Assembly (NCBI GenBank): GCA_002404605.1
Contig: DHKA01000091.1
Location: 1-11,882, forward strand
Direction: 5' to 3'
DNA length: 11,882 nt
DNA from: Clostridiales bacterium UBA4706
Lineage (GTDB): Bacteria > Bacillota > Clostridia > Oscillospirales > Oscillospiraceae
Shown here: positions 1 through 5,378 of the stretch, piece after piece
Layout: every line of letters starts with the position of its first letter
Numbering within the stretch: the stretch's first letter is position 1
Program-made: the position numbers and the translations under genes
Notes under the pieces: generated by a model
Told to the model about the DNA's origin: nothing
The model's database searches: none
The model's input: only the letters and a program-made list of their open reading frames with translations

Positions 1-597
1 CCTGCCGGCGGCTGTCTGACCGAGGATCAGCTCGACCTTCCTGTTGACTTTGACTCGCTGAAAAAAGCGGGCGCGATCATGGGCTCGGGCGGTCTCGTCG
101 TCATGGACGAGGACACCTGCATGGCCGAGGTCGCACGATTCTTTATGAAATTCACGCAGAAGGAATCCTGCGGCAAGTGCATTCCCTGCCGCGAGGGTAC
201 GAAGCGCATGCTCGAAGCGCTCGAGCGCATCGTCGGCAACGAGGGAAGCGAGGAGGATATTGAGCTTCTTGAAGATCTCTCCGACACGATCTCCCACACC
301 GCGCTCTGCGGTCTGGGTCAGAGCGCATGCAAGCCCGTGCAGTCCACGCTGCGCTACTTCCGCAAGGACTACGAGCGCCATGTGCGCGACAAGTTCTGCC
401 CGCTCTGCAACGGCAAGCCCAAGGTATTGCAGATCGACCCGGAAAAGTGCAAGGGGTGCAGCCTGTGCGCGCGCAACTGCCCGGTGGAGGCGATCACCGG
501 CGAGGTCAAATCGCCGTTCGTGATCGACACGGAAAAATGCATCCGCTGCAACGCCTGCGTCAAGAACTGCAAGTTCGGCGCGATTCGGGAGGTGTAA
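1..597 (+). CDS. hndC: HndC/NuoF-like NAD(P)H-binding iron-sulfur subunit, 3' part
   Basis: The gene is open from the left edge, so the N-terminal NADH- and FMN-binding part is missing; 198 residues remain. The visible part begins in the conserved GGC loop (PAGGCLTEDQ), continues with MGSGGLVVMDE, and has the N3-type [4Fe-4S] site ESCGKCIPCREG (cysteines 57, 60 and 63 of the fragment) with the fourth ligand in ALCGLGQSA (C103). A C-terminal ferredoxin module carries two CxxCxxCxxxC motifs (C150-C160 and C180-C190). This order is that of the flavin subunit of NAD(P)-linked bifurcating hydrogenases (HndC, HydB) and is longer than plain NuoF. It should oxidise or reduce NAD(P)H in the cytoplasm and pass electrons to the hydrogenase encoded 4 bases downstream. 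The linker before the ferredoxin module reads FCPLCNG, where I recall relatives having a CPAGVC-type motif. The choice of NAD or NADP cannot be judged from this fragment. Confidence 0.9.
   Translation, partial: PAGGCLTEDQLDLPVDFDSLKKAGAIMGSGGLVVMDEDTCMAEVARFFMKFTQKESCGKCIPCREGTKRMLEALERIVGNEGSEEDIELLEDLSDTISHTALCGLGQSACKPVQSTLRYFRKDYERHVRDKFCPLCNGKPKVLQIDPEKCKGCSLCARNCPVEAITGEVKSPFVIDTEKCIRCNACVKNCKFGAIREV
587..594 (+). promoter_or_regulatory. Ribosome binding site for hndD
   Basis: GGGAGGTG lies inside the last codons of the upstream gene and ends about 7 to 9 bases before the ATG at 602. It fixes that ATG as the start and suggests the two hydrogenase subunits are translationally coupled. 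Confidence 0.75.
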
Positions 598-601
598 AGA
601 T

Positions 602-2296
602 ATGGCAAAGGGAATCATGTATATCAACGGCCAGCGCGTCGCGTTCGACGGGGAGAAAAACGTTCTCGCCGTTATCCGTAAGGCGGGCATCAACATGCCG
701 ACGCTGTGCTACTACTCCGATCTCTCCGTTTACGGCGCATGCCGTATGTGCGTCGTCGAGGACGACAGGGGCCGCATCGATGCTTCCTGCTCCATGGAGC
801 CGCGCGACGGGCTTTCCATCCAGACCAACACCGCGCGGCTGCTCAAATACCGCCGGATGATCATCGAGCTTCTGCTCGCCTCGCACGACCGCGACTGCAC
901 GGTGTGCGAAAAGTCCAGCGCGTGCGAGCTGCGGCGGCTGGCGCTCCGGTTCGGCGTGCGCCGCGTCCGGTTTGAGGACACGCGCGAGCAGCTCCCGCTC
1001 GACACCTCCAGCCCCTCGGTCGTGCGCGACCCGAACAAGTGCATCCTCTGCGGCGACTGTGTGCGAACGTGCGAGGAGATCCAGGGCATGAACATCATCG
1101 ACTTTACGCACCGCAGCGCCGATCTGCGCGTGATGCCGGCGTTTGACCAGAAGCTCGCCGAGACCGACTGCATCGGCTGCGGCCAGTGCGCCGCCGTGTG
1201 CCCCACCGCCGCGATCACCGTGTATAACGACATCGGCCGCGTGTGGCGCGCGTTGCACGACAAGAATAAGCGCGTCGTCTTCCAGATCGCCCCGGCGGTG
1301 CGCGTTGCCATCGGCGAAGCGTTCGGACTTCGTCCGGGCGAGAATGCCATGGGCAAAATGGTCGCGGCACTCCGGCTCATGGGCGCGGCCGAGGTGTTTG
1401 ATACCTCGTTCGCCGCCGACCTCACCACAGTCGTCGAAGCGAAGGAGTTTATGGACCGGCTCAAAAACGGCGGCACGTTCCCGATGTTCACCTCCTGCTG
1501 CCCGGCGTGGGTCAAGTATGTGGAGTATCAGCGTCCCGAGCTTCTCCGCCACATTTCCTCCTGCAAATCCCCGATGGAGATGTTCGCCGCCGTGCTGCGC
1601 GATCACTATGAGAAGAACAGCGACGGCCGCGAGGTTTACCATGTCGCCGTCATGCCCTGCACCGCGAAGAAGGGCGAGGCGAAGCGTGAGGAGTTCACCC
1701 ACAACGGCAAGCCCGACGTGGACGCCGTGCTCACGACGATCGAGCTCATCAACATGGTCAAGGAGAGCGGCATCGACTTTGCCAATCTGGAAGACGAAGC
1801 CGTCGATATGCCCTTCGGCATCACGACCGGCTCCGGCGTCATCTTCGGCGCGACCGGCGGCGTGGCGGAAGCGGTCGCGCGCTGCTGCTGCCCGGACAAG
1901 ACCAAAAACGCGGCGATGGCCATCGAATACTCCGGTCTTCGCGGCGTGGAGGGCGTGCGCGTGGCGAGCATGCTCGTCGGCGAGCGGACGATCCGCCTCG
2001 CGGTGTGCAACGGCCTTCTCAACGCCCAGAAGCTCATCGACGAGATCGAGACCGGGCGCGAATACTTTGATCTTATCGAAGTTATGACCTGCCGCGCCGG
2101 CTGCGTCGGCGGCGCGGGCCAGCCGCACGGCCTTACGAAGGACAAGTACGACCGCGCCGCGGGCCTTTATAACGCCGACAAGACCGCCCTCATCAAGCGC
2201 AGCGAGCAGAACCCCGTCATCGAAACGCTCCTGCGGGACATCGGTGAGCGCGAACACGAACTGCTCCACGTCCACTATAAGGGCCGTGACTTTTAA
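602..2296 (+). CDS. hndD: [FeFe]-hydrogenase catalytic subunit, HndD-like
   Basis: This 564-residue protein catalyses reversible H2 formation at an H-cluster. Domains in order: an N-terminal [2Fe-2S] plant-type fold (C36, C47, C50, C63); a His/Cys-ligated [4Fe-4S] site HDRDCTVCEKSSAC (H95, C99, C102, C108); two [4Fe-4S] ferredoxin motifs (C147-C157, C190-C200); then the H-domain. The H-cluster signatures are L1 FTSCCPAW (C300 as ligand, C299 as the proton-relay cysteine), L2 MPCTAKKGE (C353) and L3 EVMTCRAGCVGGAGQP (C497, C501). Every metal ligand expected for a group A enzyme is present, so it should be active once HydEFG-type maturases, absent here, assemble the cluster. Length and domain order match HndD and clostridial CpI-type enzymes. 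Sitting 4 bases after the flavin subunit, it is probably the hydrogenase of a cytoplasmic NAD(P)-linked, electron-bifurcating or -confurcating complex; bifurcation is inferred from gene context. Oddities are Thr before the first L3 cysteine, Ala in place of the middle Gly of GGGQP, and a Cys triplet at 428-430. Confidence 0.95.
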   Translation: MAKGIMYINGQRVAFDGEKNVLAVIRKAGINMPTLCYYSDLSVYGACRMCVVEDDRGRIDASCSMEPRDGLSIQTNTARLLKYRRMIIELLLASHDRDCTVCEKSSACELRRLALRFGVRRVRFEDTREQLPLDTSSPSVVRDPNKCILCGDCVRTCEEIQGMNIIDFTHRSADLRVMPAFDQKLAETDCIGCGQCAAVCPTAAITVYNDIGRVWRALHDKNKRVVFQIAPAVRVAIGEAFGLRPGENAMGKMVAALRLMGAAEVFDTSFAADLTTVVEAKEFMDRLKNGGTFPMFTSCCPAWVKYVEYQRPELLRHISSCKSPMEMFAAVLRDHYEKNSDGREVYHVAVMPCTAKKGEAKREEFTHNGKPDVDAVLTTIELINMVKESGIDFANLEDEAVDMPFGITTGSGVIFGATGGVAEAVARCCCPDKTKNAAMAIEYSGLRGVEGVRVASMLVGERTIRLAVCNGLLNAQKLIDEIETGREYFDLIEVMTCRAGCVGGAGQPHGLTKDKYDRAAGLYNADKTALIKRSEQNPVIETLLRDIGEREHELLHVHYKGRDF

Positions 2297-2304
2297 CTCT
2301 ATAT

Positions 2305-2350
2305 AAAATACGAAGCGTCCGGAGGATATTCTCCGGACGCTTCGCATTTT
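2305..2350. terminator. Bidirectional intrinsic terminator between hndD and ansA
   Basis: A perfect 14-base inverted repeat (2311-2324 with 2331-2344) closes a 6-base loop. It extends through an AAAAT/ATTTT pairing (2305-2309 with 2346-2350) after one mismatch. The T-rich flank on each strand lets it stop the hydrogenase operon rightward and the asparaginase operon leftward. It lies 8 bases after the hndD stop. Confidence 0.88.
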
Positions 2351-2373
2351 ATTCCGCTTCACATTTTATTCCG
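2346..2373. repeat. Short direct repeat ATTTTATTCCG, two copies
   Basis: ATTTTATTCCG occurs at 2346-2356 and again at 2363-2373, 17 bases apart start to start. The first copy overlaps the right flank of the terminator. It looks like a small local duplication with no evident function. Confidence 0.6.
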
Positions 2374-2376
2374 TGA

Positions 2377-3369
2377 TCAGAGCCGGTCGTTGCCGACGGG
2401 GGTGAGAAAGAGCTTTCGGAACTCCGCGTCGTCGGCGGAGCTAGCGAGCGCCCATTCGACCTTGGCGACGACTGCCTCTGTTGTCATCGTATAGGCTTCG
2501 AGCAGCTCATACTTTTTCTTGATGCGAAAGCCCACGCGGTAAAGCTCCATATCGCTCCCCTCGTGGGAGACCTGCGTGGTGAAAATGACCTTTACGTGGT
2601 TCCGCAGAAGATGGCCGATCTTTTCCGTGAACTCGTCGTTATCGTAGTACGGCACGCCGCCGACGCCGAAGCTCTCGATGATAACGGCGTGGGCGTGCTC
2701 GGCTACATAGTCGAGAATGCCGGGCGCCATGCCGGGGATGAGCTTGATGACGCAGACGCGGCTGTCGAGCGCATCATAGAACCGCACCGGACCGGGGAAC
2801 GACTCGCGGATATAATAGCGCACCTCACCGCCGCGGATGACGGCGACCTCCGGGTAATCGATGCTCGAGAAAGCGTTGAAGCTGCGCGTGCGCGTTTTCT
2901 GCGCGCGGTTGGCGCAGATGACCTTGTTGTCGAACACAAGGTGGATGCCGCAGGCGTCGTCATCGGCGGCATAGGTGATCGCGCTGCGCAGATTTTCCCG
3001 CGCGTCGGTGTCTCGCGCATAGATGGACACCTGCGAGCCGGTCAGCACAACGGGCTTCGGGCTGTTCTGGATGAGATAATAGAGCGTTGCGGCGGCATAG
3101 GCCATCGTGTCGGTGCCGTGGGTAATGACGAAGCCGTCGTAGTCCGCATACTTTTCCCGGATGATCTTCACAAGCTCGACCCAATTTTGCGGACGCATGT
3201 TCGTGCTGTCCAGATTAAAGGGCTGCACCGTGTCGATCTCGCAGAGAGAGCGTACCTCGGGGATGCATTGCAGCAGCTCCTCGCTCGTCATTTCCGGCGT
3301 CAGGCCGTCCTCCGCCGGGCGCGAGGCGATCGTGCCTCCGGTGGCGATCAGCAGCAGTTTTTTGCTCAT
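2377..3369 (-). CDS. ansA: Type I (cytoplasmic) L-asparaginase
   Basis: The protein (330 residues) hydrolyses L-asparagine to aspartate and ammonia. Both catalytic triad regions are visible: ATGGTIAS near the N-terminus (nucleophile Thr13) and THGTDTMA (Thr86, Asp87). Lys158 in the RAQKTRTRSFNAF segment is the expected proton-relay lysine, and NLDSTNM carries the substrate-binding serine region. There is no signal peptide, and the length fits the AnsA family (about 330-340 residues) rather than periplasmic AnsB. The ATG overlaps the stop of the GntR gene by 4 bases (ATGA), and a clear AAGGAGG (complement of 3377-3383) lies 7 bases upstream, so coupled translation is likely. It is the last gene of the ABC/GntR operon and ends just before the shared terminator. 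Why asparagine breakdown is tied to this operon is unclear. A glutaminase side activity cannot be excluded. Confidence 0.93.
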   Translation of the reverse strand: MSKKLLLIATGGTIASRPAEDGLTPEMTSEELLQCIPEVRSLCEIDTVQPFNLDSTNMRPQNWVELVKIIREKYADYDGFVITHGTDTMAYAAATLYYLIQNSPKPVVLTGSQVSIYARDTDARENLRSAITYAADDDACGIHLVFDNKVICANRAQKTRTRSFNAFSSIDYPEVAVIRGGEVRYYIRESFPGPVRFYDALDSRVCVIKLIPGMAPGILDYVAEHAHAVIIESFGVGGVPYYDNDEFTEKIGHLLRNHVKVIFTTQVSHEGSDMELYRVGFRIKKKYELLEAYTMTTEAVVAKVEWALASSADDAEFRKLFLTPVGNDRL

Positions 3370-3746
3370 GCGTTTTCCTCCTTCATCAGCTCGCGCAGCA
3401 GCGCCGCCGTTTCCTCTCCGGATGCGCCGACAGCCGCGCAGAACTGCGCGGCGTCGGTGAGCTTCTCTTTTAAAATGGCGCGGCGCATGGCCGCTTTATC
3501 GGTCTCTCCGAGCGCGGCGGCAAACGTCCCGCGCCCGACGGCGGTGTGGATGAATCCGTCCCGCTCCAGCTCTTCCCATGCGCGGCGCACCGAGATGAGA
3601 CTGACGGAGAGCTCCTGCGCCACGGTCCGTATCGGCGGCAGCACCTCGCCGGGCGCTATCTCCCCGCGCAGGATCTGCGCGGCGAGCTGGTCATACATCT
3701 GCCGGTAGAGCGGCAGCGGCGATGTATTCGTCACAGTCAGCTTCAC
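3366..3746 (-). CDS. GntR-family transcriptional regulator, YtrA type
   Basis: This 126-residue protein has an N-terminal winged helix-turn-helix of the GntR family (residues about 10-76): PLYRQMYDQLAAQILRGEI, then LPPIRTVAQEL, the recognition-helix region SVSLISVRRAWEELERDG, and the wing GRGTF. The roughly 50-residue C-terminal part is too short for a FadR or HutC ligand domain; this fits the YtrA subfamily, whose members are usually about 120-130 residues and regulate neighbouring ABC transporter genes. The start is GTG (complement of 3744-3746), supported by AAGGTGG a few bases upstream and by a 4-base GTGA overlap with the permease stop. It is probably a repressor of its own operon, acting at the inverted repeat at 5269-5293; this is inferred from family behaviour and the position of the site. 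Placing the regulator third in the operon is less common than first. Confidence 0.9.
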   Translation of the reverse strand: MKLTVTNTSPLPLYRQMYDQLAAQILRGEIAPGEVLPPIRTVAQELSVSLISVRRAWEELERDGFIHTAVGRGTFAAALGETDKAAMRRAILKEKLTDAAQFCAAVGASGEETAALLRELMKEENA

Positions 3747-4396
3747 AGATCCACCTTTTCAAACCGCTCGGCGCTGATCTTTGCCGAGAGCAGCGTAAGC
3801 GCCGCCCAGAGGACAATACCGGCAAACAGCACCGGGAGCTGGCAGAGCTGCGCGCTCTTCTCCACGGTGTCAAGATACGCGCTGACCGGCGAGGGGATGT
3901 ACTGCGCAAGCGCTTCGGCGACGATGATATAGAGGAACGTGAACACGCTGCCCCAGAGGAACGCCTTGCCCTCGCTCCGCCCGGTCTTATAGAACACCGG
4001 GAAGAAAATGAGGTTGAACCCGCCGTACATCAGAAACGACAGGCCGAAAAACGCGACGTTCGGCTCAATGCCGGCGTTATTGCCGCCCGCGGGGTTGATC
4101 TTTGCGGAGATCACCGCGAACGGGATGGCAATGAGGATGTTGGCAAGCTCCAGCAGCGCCACGGTGAGCACGCGGGCGCGCACCACGTCGCCCTTGCGCA
4201 CCGGCAGGAGCGCGGAATAGAAAATGTCGTTCTCGGCGCGGTTGGTCTTGAATGTGAGGAATATGCCGAGCATCAGATAAAAGAAACTCACATAATAGGG
4301 GTACGACGGCACGAGCAGCAGCGCCGTGAGCACGAAGAAGATGTACACGCTCGGATGGATGGCGAGCCGGAACTCCTTATACAGCAGATTTTTCAT
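3743..4396 (-). CDS. ABC-2-type transporter permease, six-helix membrane protein
   Basis: This 217-residue membrane protein starts MKNLLYKEFRLAIHPSVY, a typical opening for short ABC-2 permeases (an amphipathic stretch with a KEFRL-like motif before the first helix). By eye there are six hydrophobic segments at about residues 16-30, 34-49, 76-97, 113-136, 145-167 and 183-205. The start is the ATG complementary to 4394-4396: it overlaps the ATPase stop by 4 bases and has GGGAGGGG a few bases upstream. A longer reading upstream would run inside the ATPase gene and is rejected. With the preceding ATPase it should form a dimeric exporter or a stress-sensing transporter of the kind partnered with YtrA-type regulators. 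The substrate is unknown; antimicrobial peptides, lipids or cell-wall-active compounds are possibilities from the family only. Confidence 0.85.
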   Translation of the reverse strand: MKNLLYKEFRLAIHPSVYIFFVLTALLLVPSYPYYVSFFYLMLGIFLTFKTNRAENDIFYSALLPVRKGDVVRARVLTVALLELANILIAIPFAVISAKINPAGGNNAGIEPNVAFFGLSFLMYGGFNLIFFPVFYKTGRSEGKAFLWGSVFTFLYIIVAEALAQYIPSPVSAYLDTVEKSAQLCQLPVLFAGIVLWAALTLLSAKISAERFEKVDL

Positions 4397-5241
4397 TCTC
4401 TCCCCTCCCTTTCGATGTGGACCATGATGTCCTCCATGCCGATAGGCTCCGCCGTAAGACCGGAAGCCATTGCGTCCTCCGTTTTCATCATCGCTTCGAA
4501 TCCGAAGCTCTGCTCCCGGAGGCCGATGGCGCTCTCCTTTACGGCGTCCGTCAGCTCGTCCTTGCCGCCGGTCACCTTGCGGTAAGCGTCGGTGAAGGTG
4601 TCGCGGTCGGTGCTCGTGAGGATCTTTCCGCCGTGGATGTACGTGATGAGATCGGCGCACTTTTCAAGATCGGATATAATATGCGTGGAAAAGAGGATGC
4701 TGCGCTCCCCGTTTGCGACCGTGTCGCGGAAAATGTCCAGAAGCTCGTCGCGGCTCACCGGATCGAGGCCGCTCGTCGGCTCGTCGAGAATGAGGAGCCG
4801 CGCCCCGTGCGAGAGGGCAAGCGCCAGCGTGAACTTGACCCACATGCCGGTGGACAGCTCGCGCACGCGCTTCGTCTCGTCGAGCGCAAAGCGCTTCATA
4901 TACTCCCGGTACGCGGCGTCGTCCCAATGCTCATAAAACCGCGCCGTCGTCTCCGCCACGTCGCGCAGGCGCTTCGAGCCGTAATAGCGCGCGTCGCCCA
5001 GCACCACGCCGATCTGCTGACGGCAGGCCGATTCGTTTTCCCGGAGATTCATGCCGAACATCTGCACCGCGCCGCCGTCCGGATGGACGAGACCGAGCAT
5101 GCTTTTGAGCGTCGTCGTCTTTCCCGCGCCGTTGCGCCCAATGAACCCCATAATATACCCGCTTTCCAAAGAGAACGAGACATGATCCAGCGTAAATCCC
5201 GGATACGTTTTGCAAAGATCGCGCACGGACAAAAGCTCCAT
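4393..5241 (-). CDS. ABC transporter ATP-binding protein
   Basis: This 282-residue ATPase energises the permease encoded next to it. It has Walker A GRNGAGKT (35-42), an atypical signature LSTGM (129-133) in place of LSGGQ, Walker B LLILDEP (149-155) with the catalytic Glu, the D-loop GLDPVS, and the switch His187 in STHIIS. The C-terminal tail after about residue 215 ends in MEDIMVHIER, as in BcrA/YtrB-like exporter ATPases. I chose the ATG complementary to 5239-5241 because GGGAGG lies 8 bases upstream and the family normally starts MELLSVRDLCKTY-like. An extension to 5376 would cover the promoter and operator. It is the first gene of the operon and overlaps the permease gene by 4 bases. 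LST in the signature is common in this subfamily and does not imply inactivity. Confidence 0.93.
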   Translation of the reverse strand: MELLSVRDLCKTYPGFTLDHVSFSLESGYIMGFIGRNGAGKTTTLKSMLGLVHPDGGAVQMFGMNLRENESACRQQIGVVLGDARYYGSKRLRDVAETTARFYEHWDDAAYREYMKRFALDETKRVRELSTGMWVKFTLALALSHGARLLILDEPTSGLDPVSRDELLDIFRDTVANGERSILFSTHIISDLEKCADLITYIHGGKILTSTDRDTFTDAYRKVTGGKDELTDAVKESAIGLREQSFGFEAMMKTEDAMASGLTAEPIGMEDIMVHIEREGRE

Positions 5242-5268
5242 CGCGAATTCCTCCCTGTTCGATGATTT

Positions 5269-5293
5269 ATTGTGTATGCTCATTATACACAAT
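5269..5293. promoter_or_regulatory. Candidate operator for the GntR/YtrA-type regulator
   Basis: A perfect 9-base inverted repeat, ATTGTGTAT (5269-5277) and ATACACAAT (5285-5293), has a 7-base spacer. It covers the -10 box and the probable transcription start of the leftward ABC operon, the classic place for a repressor. The GTGTA...TACAC core resembles the AGTGTA-TACACT half-sites I recall for Bacillus YtrA, though the spacing there is wider. That the operon-encoded GntR protein binds it is inferred. Confidence 0.7.
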
Positions 5294-5309
5294 TCGGCGT
5301 ATCTGTCAA
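5282..5309 (-). promoter_or_regulatory. Promoter of the ABC/GntR/asparaginase operon
   Basis: Reading leftward there is a perfect sigma-A -35 TTGACA (complement of 5304-5309) and a perfect -10 TATAAT (complement of 5282-5287) with a 16-base spacer. Transcription should start near 5275, about 35 bases before the ATPase ATG. Such a strong promoter overlapped by an inverted repeat suggests tight repression. Confidence 0.85.
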
Positions 5310-5318
5310 GCCCCCGCC

Positions 5319-5347
5319 TTGCCCAGCGGGAAAATTTCTGGTATAGT
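5319..5347 (+). promoter_or_regulatory. Promoter of the Suv3-like helicase gene
   Basis: TTGCCC (5319-5324) and TATAGT (5342-5347) are 17 bases apart, and a TG at 5339-5340 forms an extended -10. It is weaker than the divergent promoter but well placed, 31 bases before the GTG start. The two -35 boxes are only 9 bases apart. Confidence 0.65.
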
Positions 5348-5361
5348 ATTTCCGAATTCCT

Positions 5362-5367
5362 AAGGAG
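5362..5367 (+). promoter_or_regulatory. Ribosome binding site for the helicase GTG start
   Basis: AAGGAG ends 11 bases before the GTG at 5379. The spacing is slightly long, but no better in-frame start lies nearby, so it decides the start. Confidence 0.65.
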
Positions 5368-5378
5368 CAAGAACACAC

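Noticed and set aside
560..2362. A 600-codon open frame on the minus strand opposite the hydrogenase gene
   Set aside because: It is the antisense shadow of hndD in GC-rich DNA: low-complexity, Ala/Arg/His/Asp-rich, no recognisable domain, and it crosses the terminator hairpin.
2563..3708. A 381-codon plus-strand open frame opposite ansA and the GntR gene
   Set aside because: The opposite strand encodes two well-conserved families with good ribosome binding sites; this frame shows no family motif.
4397..4660. N-terminal extension of the permease by 88 residues
   Set aside because: The extension lies out of frame inside the ATPase gene and is Arg/His-rich. The start at 4396 has the 4-base overlap and a good ribosome binding site.
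4417..5265. A 282-codon plus-strand open frame opposite the ABC ATPase gene
   Set aside because: Antisense shadow; no domain and no ribosome binding site of note.
5242..5376. N-terminal extension of the ABC ATPase by 45 residues
   Set aside because: It would translate through the consensus promoter, the operator and the divergent promoter. A strong ribosome binding site fixes the start at 5241.
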